Origin: Kitagawia praeruptora
Taxonomy: Eukaryota > Streptophyta > Magnoliopsida > Apiales > Apiaceae
Direction of reading: 5' to 3'
DNA length: 64,000 nucleotides
NCBI GenBank assembly: GCA_037693485.1
Contig: CM075351.1
Location: 96,366,001 to 96,430,000 of the forward strand
The position numbers and the translations under genes are program-made. This document shows, one piece after another, positions 11,324 to 22,658 of this stretch. The notes under the pieces were generated by a model, which was not told where the DNA came from, made no database searches, and was given only the letters and a program-made list of their open reading frames with translations. Position 1 is the stretch's first letter; each line of letters opens with the position of its first letter.

Positions 11324-12818
11324 ATCTTTAACATCTGCAATAGTAGCAAGGTATGTTGTTTTTAGCTTATAGACTTGATATTCTTGTCAGGATCTATATT
11401 TGATTGTTAAATTCTTTAGCTATAACACTTTGCCTTGATAAATTTCAGTATGATAGACTTGTTAATAATCATCAGGATTAGATTTGTTATCAGGATGCAG
11501 TCAATCATCAGTATTGTGTCAGTATCAGGATTGTGAAAATTGTTTCAAATCCTGACGTTTACTTTGTGTAGTAATCTAATTCTGTGATGTGTTAAGTCTA
11601 TGCCAGCAAGTTTTAATATTTGCATACTGATAATTTATACATCATTCAATAATCAAAAGACAAGTAGATAACAAGAAATTATATTTTCATTAATTGAAAG
11701 CATTATATACATGGAAATGAAATACAACATCTTTTTGTCTAACTTCTACTGATAATTCTATACTTGTCTAATGATATGGATTCTGAGTTACAGGACAAGG
11801 AGCATCTCAAGAAATCCATCAGGGGATTGAACAGCCTCGTCTGCTCTTGGATTCCTTGTCTGGGCGACTTGAATGAGAGTAGCTAACTTAAATGAATAGC
11901 ATCTCCATCAAGATCAACCTCAGACTCTCGGCCAAATTCTTCATCCTCAAGTTTTGAGGAGGTTAGAGGAAGATTGTATCCAACAGATGGATGTTCTAGG
12001 AGAAACCTCTGGATATTATCTGAAACTTATTCATCCATGATTAGTTCGATGAGAAGAGTCGTCTTTTCAAAGAAATGATCAAGAACAGGATGTTCATCGA
12101 TTGTGAAAAACCTAAAGAATGGGTTTGAATGGAATTTTGGTTCGAGAAGCATTGTTGAGAAGAAAAGAAATTGAAAGGTTTATGGAGAATGGCATAAGGC
12201 GTCTGTTTCTTTTATAGAAAGACGTGAGAAGCTGAATAGTCACTTGGAAGTTTTAATGAAGTCAGATGCTAATTATTGCGTGTGACTGTATTTCTTGTTT
12301 TCAAGAAATGTCGAATATATCTAACCAATTGATTTTGTTCAGATTAATTGTTTATTTCTTTTTCAGATAAAAGAAAAATGCCACGTGGAAACTCCATATT
12401 AAGTCTCTGGAATCAGGATGATATTGGTCAGGATTTCAAGTGTGACCATCAGGATTTGAGACTTATTATTTTTAAATCACATTATATCTTGTGATTACTT
12501 TGAGAAGTCAACAGGAAAGAGAAGCTGATCAGTATTGATTTTTTATCTTGATAATACCCTAATTTATTTCATGAAAATCAATTTTGGATTTTATTTTCCA
12601 AAAATCGTGGGTAACCGCACTTTTCAGGGACTGACACCTGTTAATCTACGTGTCAACGTGAGATAGTGGTCTGAAAGATTTGTGAAATATATTTATTTTG
12701 AAACTCTAATCATGTAATTGTTTTCTCTAATTTCACATTCTCTAAAGCAAAAACACTCTTGAGTTTTCAAAATCACTAATCCATTTCAAGAATTTTTCAA
12801 GTTATTTTCAGATCAAAA
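11324..12818 (+). other. Non-coding spacer between copia pol and the downstream ORF
   Basis: About 1.5 kb without a convincing frame. It is AT-rich and carries scattered ATCAGGAT/CAGTATCAGGAT motifs (around 11390-11540 and 12410-12460). It probably serves as leader for the downstream ORF. Confidence 0.5.
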
Positions 12819-15800
12819 ATGGTAGCTCAAAGAAGATTACCTAAGTCAGTAGCCTTCAAGTTTGGTGACTTCGATTTTATGACAAACAATCATGTAGCAG
12901 CTATCACCAACAAGGAAGGAGTGTCATCTGATTTTTATCCAATCATGGACTTTCTGGCATTTGGACCATTAAGTTATGCATTGATAGCATCTTCACGGAT
13001 TAATCAAGCAGCTGTTACACAAGCTTGGGAGAATGCTGAGGTAATTGATTCTACTCAGAGTCAATCAGGTAAGATTGTTCTACATTTAGGACAAGATTCT
13101 TTTGATATTACTGAATCTGTTGTTAATTCAGTACTTCACTTACCTGTTAGTTTGAATTATGAGAATGAACCATCTGATGATGATGTTAGAACTATGTTAT
13201 CTGCATTAGGTTACAATGGACCTTTAGATAACATGAGCCAGTTAAGAAGATCTTATCTTAGGAAAGAGTGGTCTTTCTTCTTTGATCAATTAGCTAAATG
13301 CTTTACTGGTAAATGTAGTTCTTTTGATCAAATTACTTCTGTTACTTCACATATTGCTTACAGTTTGCTTTATGATAGAGTAATTAACATTGGTCACATT
13401 ATCTTAAGTCAGATGTGTATTAAACTTGGGTTAAGAGATCAAAACAGGAAAATGGTTTATTAACCATTTTATTCCTGATGTTGAAGCTAGATTTGGTAGA
13501 GAACATTGTGTTTCTTCTTATGTACAGCAAAAGAGAATTTTCTCTGACATTACAAAGAAGGACAATGAAAAGAATCTAGATGAAATACCTGCAATTCATT
13601 ATCCACATCATGTTCAGGTAATTCTTAAAACTCATCTTCCTACTCTCTACAATTCTTCTTTCTTTTATGGTGAAATGGCTCAGGAATCTTATTTGGAGGA
13701 GAACCCACCTGTGTCTACCCAAGTAGCCCAAAACATTATAGTCTCTGAAACAATTCAAGAACCAAATTTTGATCCACAGCCTATTGTTTCAAAGAAACCA
13801 ACCTCTGGTGTTTCTCAAAAGACATCAGTTGTAAGGAAGAGAAGATTTGTTGTGTCAAGTAGTAGTAATTCTAGTGAAGATGATGATGATTTAACTCTTG
13901 CTGAGAGAGCAGAATTGAAGGCTGCAATTCAACTTTCTCTGTTAGCACAAATAGATGAAAAACCTAGCCACAGCCAGGCTGCAGTCTCCCAAAAGGCTGT
14001 AGTTCTTAAAAAGGGAAAACAGTTACTGGATACTGTCTCTCAAAAGACTGTGTCTATTGAACAAAGATCTCATCCCAAGATCACTTCTGTGTCTACACCT
14101 CTTGAGTCTTCTCAGGATAAATCTTTTGCTCACTATACCAGGAGAACAAGGAGAAAGATTCAATTGTCACCTACACACACAGAGTCTAGTCCAACTAATA
14201 TCATGCAGGTCTCTACAAATGAAACTACAATCAAGTCAGCAAATGACTATAGAGATCTGGATATTGATTCTTCATGGGAAACTACATTATCATACAGACT
14301 GGCTATGGGACTAATTTCTCTCAAAGTGAAGTTGTCAAGGCCTGTTCTAGATTTTCTGGTTGAAAGAGTACCAAAACTTTTATTTCCAGATGAATATGGA
14401 CTTCTACATCAAAGACTTGACTTAATGAAGATGTATTTCTATGTATCTGTCAGAAGACAATTAGTCAAGAAATTTGGACTCTCAAAGCATGTTGCACTTC
14501 AATCACTTCATACATATTTATTTGACAAGGATGTCATTATTGAAGATGCTTCAGCTCAAGGTGAACAACAGGAGGAAGTAGCTAGAGGAATGCAGTCAAC
14601 AGAAGATACTATTGCACCAGTGGTGGATAGTAGGACAGATCAGATCACAGTCACTGCAACACAAGAACCATCTAGTCAGAGGTTGGATGACTCAGGAGCT
14701 GTGATAGCTGATGTTGAAAGGCCTTCTGTGATGACTGAAATTGCAAGTGAGAAACCCTATGATATGGGAGGAATAACTCTGACTGATTTTCTTGAAGATC
14801 AAATAAACATTGTTCAGTCAAAGTCTATCCACCTTGAGGGTGAGTCTCAGCAAACAACACTTAAAGACGGTGATGTACTAACTATGGTGTCTAATGAAGT
14901 ATTATTGAAGACATCAGAGTCTAGTAAAGAACCTGAAAGTGGTATACTGGAGCCTGTAGTCTCTGAAAGGAAAGAAGATGCTTGTGAGGGTTCAGAGACT
15001 ATAGCAGCTCACTCCTTGGAGAAAACCTCAAGCCCCATGCCATATGAGGAACCCTCTCTCCATGTGAGTTCAGGTATAAAAACTTCTTCTAAACTCTATT
15101 TTTCTGTAGGTCATGAGAGCACTTATTTAAATTTGAGTGATACATTTGAAAAGATGGATATTGATCCACAATCAGAGCGGCTGGCTCCTGACCAGGAAAA
15201 AGGAGAGGTAGAAAGAGTGTTGACTTTAGATAGTCAAAATGAGAATGAGGGTATGGATGATCAACTCCATAGTGAGGGAGAGAAAATTAGGAAACCATCG
15301 TTTGATTTCTGGGATCAGGTTTTTCCTGAATCTTGGTCTAATAATCTTGGTATGGATGCTGGTACTTATTCTTTTATAAAGATATATGAGAAGAATGACT
15401 TAGCAAAGCACAATTCAAAGCCAGAAGTTAAAGCTCAGAAGCAAAAAGAAAGGCTTGCAGGAATTATAAACAGAAGAGGTGAAAGGCTAAGACAAACTTC
15501 TACATTATCAGTACCAGAAGATATTTCTAATGATCCAAGTATTCCTTTGTTTGTACTACCAATATCAGCCAGAATTGAGACATCAATAGTATCTGATCAA
15601 TCTAAGGAGGCATCAGGATTTGTAGATGTTAGTACACAGAATACTGGTGAAGGACAAGATGATCATATTGCAGCTTCAGATCAGAAAGATGAAGATGTTT
15701 GTAACTCTAATCGAGTTTTATTACTTGAATATCATTCTACACAGGCAACTTCTTCTACAAGACTTGAATCTGAAGATATTCCAAACACTTCCAACATTGA

Positions 15801-16068
15801 AGTTAATTATGAAGTTCTACAAGACATTCAGAAATCTCAAGTTGAAATTCAATCAAGACTTCAAACACTTGAAGATAACCAAGTCACTATTATGGAAAAT
15901 CAAGCAGTTCTGATGAATCTCATTTGTTCTGTTACTGAATCTCTTGGAATTAATGTTGCTGATGTCAAAAAGGGGGAGATAAAGACAATTCAAAGACAAC
16001 AACAACAACAGACTAAGGGAGATAAAAGAAGAACTGGTAGGGGAGATAAAGATTGTGACAGAGGTTAA
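12819..16068 (+). pseudogene. Extra ORF downstream of RNase H in the SIRE element (env-like position)
   Basis: A long reading frame starts at ATG 12819. It stops at 13461-13463 but continues in the next frame from about 13450 to 16068 (conserved-looking text such as WFINHFIP, then MAQESYLEE). A one-base loss in the A-run 13449-13452 explains the break, so the intact ORF was about 1080 codons. The first 300 residues look globular. The middle is Ser/Thr/Glu-rich and low complexity. The end is a coiled coil (EILQ-type heptads around 15790-15920) with a Gln run and a basic tail. The position matches the 'env-like' ORF of SIRE elements, but I see no signal peptide or transmembrane segment. Function unknown. 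Confidence 0.6.
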
Positions 16069-16266
16069 TCTCATCATGGAAGTGATAAAGGAAAAGAAGC
16101 ATCAAATAGTTGAATTCTTTCGTCTAAGTACTGGATACTATGTCTATATCTAAGAAGAGGAGGTACTTAACTTCATGATTTCTGAATTCATAAATTCTAT
16201 TCTGATTGTATTGTTATATGTTTTGACATCAACAACTCAGATTTATGCTTCAGATTTTAAAGCATA

Positions 16267-16279
16267 AATAGGGGGAGAT
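16267..16279 (+). other. Polypurine tract of the SIRE element
   Basis: AAATAGGGGGAGAT directly precedes the TG of the 3' LTR, the usual copia arrangement. Confidence 0.75.
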
Positions 16280-17003
16280 TGTTAGGAATAATTCATTAGT
16301 TGTGATGTTAAGAATAGAATTTTACTTATACTTCTTGTATATCCTGATCTTATAAAGGATTTAGCACTATATATAGGATTTATGTGTAAAACAATTATCT
16401 GTACAGTTTAGTCAGGAATGAACAGTGTATCAGAGACTACATGTCAGGAACAAAGAGCAAATCCTGATGATAGCTAATACTGATGATGATCAGATACTGA
16501 TGCAATATGAATTCCTGATATCAGTCGTGTTACTGATGATGTCATTGTGGATGCTACAGAAACTGGCAAGTGCTATAAAACAAGATCGTTGTTTGAAGAA
16601 CAAACAAGAAGATATTATGAAGGGAAGAATTTTCTATTGATGGAAACTATCAACTGGACGGCAGAACATTGTCATGTATAGATTATATCTTTCTGTTATT
16701 AGTTGATAGGTAGCATTATAAATACTCTCTCAATATCATTGTAAAGAGCGGGTGTTGTGAGTTCGTGTGCGTAGCTCTGTATAAGGTTTGTATTCAAGAG
16801 TTCGAAACAAACAGAGAGAGATTTGTATTGTCAGCAGCTGCTAAAGGTATTTGTACACCTTTGGTAGAGTTTGTATTTGATCTTATTAATACAAACAGAG
16901 TTTGATTCATTCGTTTATTCTTGTTCATATAACCAAGCAAAAATCAGACACGATTATATAACTTGTATTCAACCCCCCCTTCTACAAGTTATTCGAGTTA
17001 ACA
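16280..17003 (+). repeat. 3' LTR of the SIRE element (724 bp)
   Basis: Starts TGTTAGGAAT and ends GAGTTAACA, giving the inverted termini TGTTA/TAACA. A TATA-like stretch (TTATAAATACTC) lies near 16716. Sequence after 17003 is transposase coding DNA. The expected 5-bp duplication (AGTAT, 17004-17008) cannot be confirmed without the far end. Confidence 0.78.
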
Positions 17004-18479
17004 AGTATGCCATTTGTACCTATTACGGGGGTGAACCACCACTACCAATCCATATTGTTTGGTTTTGCTCTAATAAGGGATGAGAAAGAAAGTTCTTACG
17101 TATGGGTTTTGAAGAATTGGTTGGAAGCTATAGGAAACAAGCCTCCAATCTCAATCATCACCGATCAAGACATTGCACTTGGAAATGCAATTGCCGAAGT
17201 TTTATCAAACACGAACCATCTTTATTGTACTTGGCATATAAGTACTAAATTCGGGGAGAAGTTATCCGGTTTGTACACATATGAACCACATTTCAAAGAA
17301 GATTTCAACTTATGTTTGTACAAGTCAATGACGGTTGAACAATTTGAAAATAGGTGGTAAGATTTGGTTGAAAAATATAACTTGGTTGATCATGGTTGGT
17401 TGCAAGAAATGTATTACGTTCGACATAAGTGGGTTCGTGTGTACACTAAACTTCATTTCACTACCGGGATAACAACTACCTCGAGAAGTGAGTCAATGAA
17501 TGCAATTTTTGACGAGTATGTAAACGCTAGCACCGGTTTGAAAGAGTTTATAGAGAATTCACAAAAAGCATTGGAGAAACTATATCTTCGTGAGAAAGAA
17601 GCGGACTATAAAACAAAGTATAAGGAAAGGTCAAGAATAACATCATCCTCATTGGAGAATCATGCAGCATCTATTTATACAAAAGAAATGTTTAGACGTT
17701 TTCAACACGAACTTAAACAAAGTGGAGTCTATGTTGTGAATGAGAGAGCTTCCATGAGTACTATGCTATTTAAGGTGTACGAAGCAAATAAGACCACGGT
17801 GGCGGAGGAAAATAGAAAAGTTTATCAAATAACCGTGACCAATGATATGATAAATTGTATTTGTCGGAAATTTGAAAGTTCGGGAATGATTTATCATCAT
17901 ATTATTCGATACTTGAATATGATGCAATGGACGGATATCCCTTCAAATTTAATTAACTTGAGATGGACAATTGGAGCAAATAAAATTGTCGGGTCTATAT
18001 CGTATAAACCTCCTATCATTGGCGATATTCTTCAATCACAACCCGCCCGATATACAACTTTGTGCAAAGCCTTTCAAGATTTAGCGGCTCGTGGAAGTTG
18101 TTCGGTTCCAAGATTTAAATATGTCATGGGATTGATTGAAGAAGAGTCGAAATATGTAGAAAATTTTCCTATGGAGATGCCTTCTACGAAAAAAACACCA
18201 TCATGTGAGGATGAACGTGGAGGTGAAGATTTTGATGGATTTGAAGATTTTGAAGATTTGAAAGACCCTATAATTTCCACCACTAAAGGTCGCAAGAGGG
18301 AAAGAATGAAAAGTGGCATAGAAAAGTCCACCCCAAAAAAATCAAGAAAATGTAATCTTTGCAAAGAATTTGATGTTAAACATGATTCACGAAATTGTCC
18401 CAAAAAATTTGATGATTCACAAAAAAAATCAAAAAAAAGGCAAAGAAATGATTTGCTTTTGTTGGATGCTTTTGGTTAG
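17004..18479 (+). pseudogene. Mutator-like (MuDR/FAR1-type) transposase, C-terminal half
   Basis: The frame begins at the copia insertion point and reads into the MULE transposase core (MPFVPITGVNHHYQSILFGF, then ITDQDIALGNAIAEV and the CxxH motif YCTWHI), as in MuDR and FAR1/FHY3 proteins. TAA 17358-17360 falls where the family has an acidic residue, and the same frame continues to 18479. A SWIM-type zinc motif is at about 17858-17900 (CICRKF, then YHHII). Its second Cys is replaced by Tyr, so zinc binding is doubtful. A CCHC-like knuckle (CNLCKEF, then HDSRNC) and a basic tail end the protein. The N-terminal half lies beyond the copia insertion, outside the window. It would cut and move the Mutator element, but is inactive here. 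Confidence 0.82.
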
Positions 18480-18539
18480 CAATTTTCAATTTGGTTAGTT
18501 GATTTTTTTTTTGAGTGAATTTGGTGGTGGTTTGATGCT

Positions 18540-18660
18540 TGAAGTTCATTTTATTTTTTTAGTGAATTTGGTATTGATTTGGTGCAATTTTAGTGAATTT
18601 GGTATTGATTTGGTGCAATTTTAGTGAATTTGGTATTGATTTAGTGGTGGCTTGGTGGTG
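18540..18660 (+). repeat. Tandem repeat, about 36-bp unit, three copies
   Basis: TTAGTGAATTTGGTATTGAT plus a GGTGCAATT spacer repeats about three times just downstream of the transposase stop. It probably lies in the 3'-UTR. Confidence 0.7.
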
Positions 18661-18747
18661 CTTTTGATTTTACTTTTGAGTGAATTTGTAATTGATTTGG
18701 TATAGTACAAAAGAAAAAAAACATAAGAAAAAAAAACTGGGACTCTA

Positions 18748-18794
18748 CTTACGCTATATTATATAGCGTAAGCCGCTATATAATACAGCGTAAG
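18748..18794. repeat. Palindromic ACGCTATA motifs, left of the PMD gene
   Basis: A perfect palindrome with 11-base arms around TTA (CTTACGCTATA on the left, 18748-18772) is followed by a second, imperfect copy (to 18794). The same motif family recurs on the far side of the PMD gene (21168-21345). The stop codon of the PMD gene falls inside the second copy. Confidence 0.8.
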
Positions 18795-20589
18795 TACAGA
18801 AGTTTTGCTCTGTTCCCCTGTTTTGCTCGGTTCTGCTCTGTACAGAAGTCTTGAGTATTATAAGGATGGTCATAACTTTCATACCCCTCGAAATAATTTT
18901 CCTTCTCGGGACTAATTTCTTGGGTCTTTTTTGTCTTTCTTTTAGGCAAACAACTCTTGAAATCGGGCCTTTCATATGTCGGGCCATATGTCTCGAGCAT
19001 CAATTCATCAAATTTATTCACGAAGTTTGGAAATATTTCCTCGTGAAAAATCCCCGGCATATCTAAAGAGCAAAGCCTACTCATGTCTCGAGCGGTACAT
19101 ATGATCTATAATACATATGAAGCAAGGACAAAGTATAAATATAAATACAAAAATATTCAACGAAACTATCTCAAATAACATACTCCATGTTATAAAAAAT
19201 ACGTACCAAGTCCATTGCCTTGGCATTGTCGAACTTGTCTTTCGATTGTTGGAATATTTTCGGATCCTTGGTTGGTTTTGAAGGCGGCAAAATCTTTAAT
19301 TTGGTAACATTATAGTACCAATCCATATACTCCTCTAGAGATATGGCATTCAAAGGTGGCCCCAAAATACCAACACCATTTTGCACAAAGTCTTTCCAAA
19401 TAGCTACATATCGAGCAAAATTGAGATAATGTTGATATACAAAATAATGTTCGGATCTCACCCTCAACGTTGCCATATCATCCGGTGGCGGCGGCGGAAT
19501 GCTTAATGGAAAACCAAATTGTCTTCCCACCCTTTCCGGAAGTTGATGTTCAACATCTTGAAAAAACACAAGGGGCACATGAGCTAGACCGGCAAAAAAG
19601 GCCCACCGAAATTGGGCATCATAATGCCGATGGAAGCGAGCATATGGCGTCCAATTAACCCATTGTTCGTCAAAGTTATCGAACATCCCGCGATATGCAT
19701 CAATATTGTGATGCACATTAAAGTACTTCGATTTTCCCGGGCCAACGGGATCAATAGCCCATGCCAAAGCCCTAGGCCATATATGCTCGGTTTGAGATGC
19801 TAGCTTAGGTTGTCCCGGACGTAACCTCTCATGTGCCCAAAGCATCAATATTGTCAAGCATCCCGAAATAGACTTACAATCCTTATGACATGCCTCATGT
19901 AAATTCCTATATAGATAGGCAAGTGCCGCTGCACCCCAAGCATACCCAAAAAATTTTGATGTATCAATCAACAAGGGAATTAATCTTGGATGAGCCACGT
20001 TGTTTAATTTTGTGGGGAACAATATCGCCCCACACAAATAAAACACATACCCCCGTGTATATATTTTTAGAAGCTCCCGATCGTCCTCGTTCGGGCACTT
20101 GCAATATCTATTCCTCAAAAAATTTAATTTAACGCCACCTCTACCCAAAGCCTCCTCCCTTTCCTCTAATGAGAGTGTCGGATCCGGCCAATCACGTAAC
20201 CAAAGATTATTTACGTTAATTGTGTCACCCAAAGTTACCGCCTCTCCAACAACCGGAAGCCCCGTCAACATGTACACATCTTCAAGTGTCACCGTCATCT
20301 CCCCGAAAGTAAAGTGGAATGTGTTGGTTTCCGACCTCCAACGCTCCAGTAATGAAGTAATTAAAGTCACATCATTTTGCATAACTGTTTTTGGGTTGGT
20401 AAACATTCCGAAACCCCAATGTTGTAAAAGATGAATTTGATATGCCTCTAATTTCCATTCATTAAGCAATGAGGTACTTTGACGGATTGTAAGTTTATCA
20501 TGATGATTACCAACCCATATACTACTACTTATATGGTTATCTTGGTCGACAAAGAGAGAAGGATCAACCGGACCGCAAAAATCTTCCAT
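18776..20589 (-). CDS. Plant mobile domain (PMD/MAIN-like) protein, two exons
   Basis: Exon 1 is 20589-19207 and exon 2 is 19105-18776. The 101-bp intron has GTACGT at its start and TTATAG at its end, joins in phase 0, and gives a 570-residue protein. The start ATG is at 20589. The body matches the plant mobile domain (PF10536, 'aminotransferase-like/PMD') in MAIN/MAIL proteins and many transposons: LLNEWKLEAYQIHLLQHWGF, MTVTLEDVYMLTGLPVVGE, YLYRNLHEACH, ILMLWAHERL, WTPYARFHRHYDAQFRW. No stop or frameshift is visible. PMD proteins act in silencing and genome stability in Arabidopsis, and PMDs are often carried by Mutator-like elements. Here it is convergent with a MULE transposase 300 bp away, so it is probably a transposon passenger. 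The last codons are made of a palindromic repeat. Confidence 0.82.
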
Positions 20590-20714
20590 CTAAAATTCAA
20601 TACATATAAAAAACTTTAATGCATAGAAAAAAAATCCAAACTACACAAATCCAAACTTAATCCACAATGCAAACTTTAATCCTATAAACTTTAAAATGTA
20701 AATTTATCCACAAA

Positions 20715-20880
20715 TCTAAAAATTTAAACCCTAATTCGACAATAATTCGATTCCTAATTAATCCAAATTCTACATAATTCGAACCCTAATTCCAAATTAA
20801 TCCAAAAATTCGAACCCTAATTCGAAATTATCCAAAAATTCGAACCCTTAATCGAAATTATCCAAAAATTCGAAACATAT
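20715..20880 (+). repeat. AATTCGAACCCTAATTCGAA-type short repeats upstream of PMD
   Basis: Imperfect copies of CCAAAAATTCGAACCCTAAT occur about four times. They lie in the presumed promoter/leader of the minus-strand PMD gene. Confidence 0.6.
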
Positions 20881-20947
20881 ATACAAAAATCTACATACAT
20901 ACATGTATACAAATCTACAATTAGATGATGATGATAATGATGATATA

Positions 20948-20982
20948 TACATACATACATACATACATACATACATGTACAT
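20948..20982 (+). repeat. (CATA)n microsatellite
   Basis: Eight or nine ATAC units in the presumed 5' leader of the PMD gene. Confidence 0.85.
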
Positions 20983-21167
20983 GAAGATATATACATACAC
21001 AAAATGATGAAATTACTCACTTTATACGAAGATATGATGAGCTTTACTTCCGATTATCCGGTGGTTTTGCCGTTTAACTTCCGATTTCCCGGTGGTGTGT
21101 AAAGGTTTGTTGAGATTTGTGGTTTGTGATGTTTAATTTGTAAAATGAGGATATGTTTTTCAACCAC

Positions 21168-21345
21168 AATACGCTCTATTATGTTGAAAACCCGGTTTTT
21201 GAAAAAAAACCACCTACGCTCTATTATAGAGCGTACTACTCTGTATAATATAGCGTAAGTTAAAAACAGATCCGAGGGGCATAAATGTCAATTTTCTTAC
21301 GCTTTATTATCTAGCGTATTACGCTATATAATAGAGCGTAATACT
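21168..21345. repeat. Palindromic ACGCTCTATTA motif cluster, right of the PMD gene
   Basis: At least five related motifs. They include a perfect palindrome with arms TACGCTCTA/TAGAGCGTA around TTA (21215-21235), and full motifs around 21298-21340 (TTACGCTTTATTATCTAGCG and TTACGCTATATAATAGAGCG). They mirror the pair at 18748-18794 on the other side of the gene. Confidence 0.8.
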
Positions 21346-21425
21346 GTTCATCCGCACCGTTATTTTTTTAATCGGATGGTTATAAACGGGTTGGTTGGAT
21401 ATTTAATCGGATGGTTATATATATC

Positions 21426-21427
<2 letters not shown>

Positions 21428-21478
<51 letters not shown>
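21428..21478. repeat. (TA)n microsatellite
   Basis: About 25 uninterrupted AT dinucleotides. The stretch from 21479 to 22178 is AT-rich and I recognise nothing in it. Confidence 0.95.
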
Positions 21479-21480
<2 letters not shown>

Positions 21481-22178
21481 CAAGTTTTTTGACAGAGGTA
21501 GTTATTTTTTATAAGAGAAGTTAGTATTGAGAGAAAATAATACATTTATAATACTTATTTACACAAATGTTTTCATTTTAAAATATGTGAGATTATAATA
21601 TTAAAATTGTATAAATGTATTATTGAGCATATGGAGTTTTGCATAAATTATTACTTATCTCCAATCAGTTTTTGTTTTGTCAAGATTTTTAATACGATCA
21701 AATAAAAGTGTTGTCATTGCTTGAATAAACTACAGAGTAAACACTAATAATATTAAGAACAATTGCCTATATTAAAATTAAAAACTAATGAAATGACATC
21801 AATCAACTTATACCGAACCTTATAATGAGCTATATATGATGAAGCAGATGATATAATGAGTTAAGAGATTTGCTATATTTTTATGACAATTAGGGGAATT
21901 AATTTTGGAATATTTTTAAATTAACATTTTGTTAAATGAATATTTAGCTAACTTTTTATAAATAAATAATAGCCAACACTCTTATACACTATTAATTCAC
22001 TACCCCATAGTTATAGCACACCTCTCTATTAAACATGTACATACATTTATCGTGAAATAAATAAATTATAATTTTTATGATTACATTACTTTCATTTAAT
22101 TGAATAATATAAATTATTTTCGAGAAAACAATAATATCATTTAATATAATTTTATTTAACATGTAAATTTAGTACCAA

Positions 22179-22236
<58 letters not shown>
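22179..22236. repeat. (TA)n microsatellite, left of MITE
   Basis: About 28 TA units directly adjoining the hairpin element that follows. Confidence 0.95.
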
Positions 22237-22239
<3 letters not shown>

Positions 22240-22593
22240 CCTTTGCTCCATAAAGAACACTCTTATATAACAAACAATAAAGAACACTATAAAATCATTT
22301 ATTCCAATAGATCCATTGGCCCCGCCAGGGGCACCCAATACAAAAAGTTCTTATTTTTTTAGGCTCTATCCATCCAGCAAAAAAAAAATGAAAATTTTAC
22401 TGTTCATGATGACGTCACTGATGACGTCATCGATGAACAGTAATTTTTTCAATTTTTTTTTTTTTTGCTGGATGGATAGAGCCTAAAAAAATAAGAACTT
22501 TTTGTATTGGGTGGCCCCGCCAGGGGCAATGGATCTATCAGATATGAGGTGTTCTTTGTTGTTTGTTATATAAGGTGTTTGCTATGGAGTCCA

Positions 22594-22598
<5 letters not shown>
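22237..22598. mobile_element. Long-hairpin MITE embedded in (TA)n
   Basis: About 360 bp that folds back on itself. The arms pair over about 170 bp: near-perfectly over the inner 105 bp (from GATCCATTG and GCCCCGCCAGGGGC to the TGATGACGTCA at the centre, 22405-22434), with mismatches further out (CTCCATAAAGAACAC against GTGTTCTTTGTTG). No coding capacity. TA tracts on both sides suggest a TA target, as for Stowaway or Micron-type MITEs. The autonomous family is not identified. Confidence 0.82.

Positions 22599-22657
<59 letters not shown>
22599..22657. repeat. (TA)n microsatellite, interrupted by the LTR element
   Basis: TA tract that resumes at 33169 on the far side of the 10.5-kb retrotransposon. 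The element therefore inserted into the microsatellite. Confidence 0.9.

Positions 22658-22658
<1 letters not shown>

Larger units (their letters stand above)
7228..17003 (+). mobile_element. SIRE-type Ty1/copia retrotransposon, 3' portion
   Basis: Copia order protease, integrase, RT, RNase H, then an extra long ORF, polypurine tract and 3' LTR. The long ORF after RNase H and the sequence style (LDSGCSGHMTG, SAFLNG, YVDDIIFGS) fit the SIRE/Maximus lineage. The 5' LTR and start of gag lie beyond the inserted gypsy element, outside the window. Its 3' LTR ends inside the transposase gene of a Mutator-like element. Confidence 0.85.
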
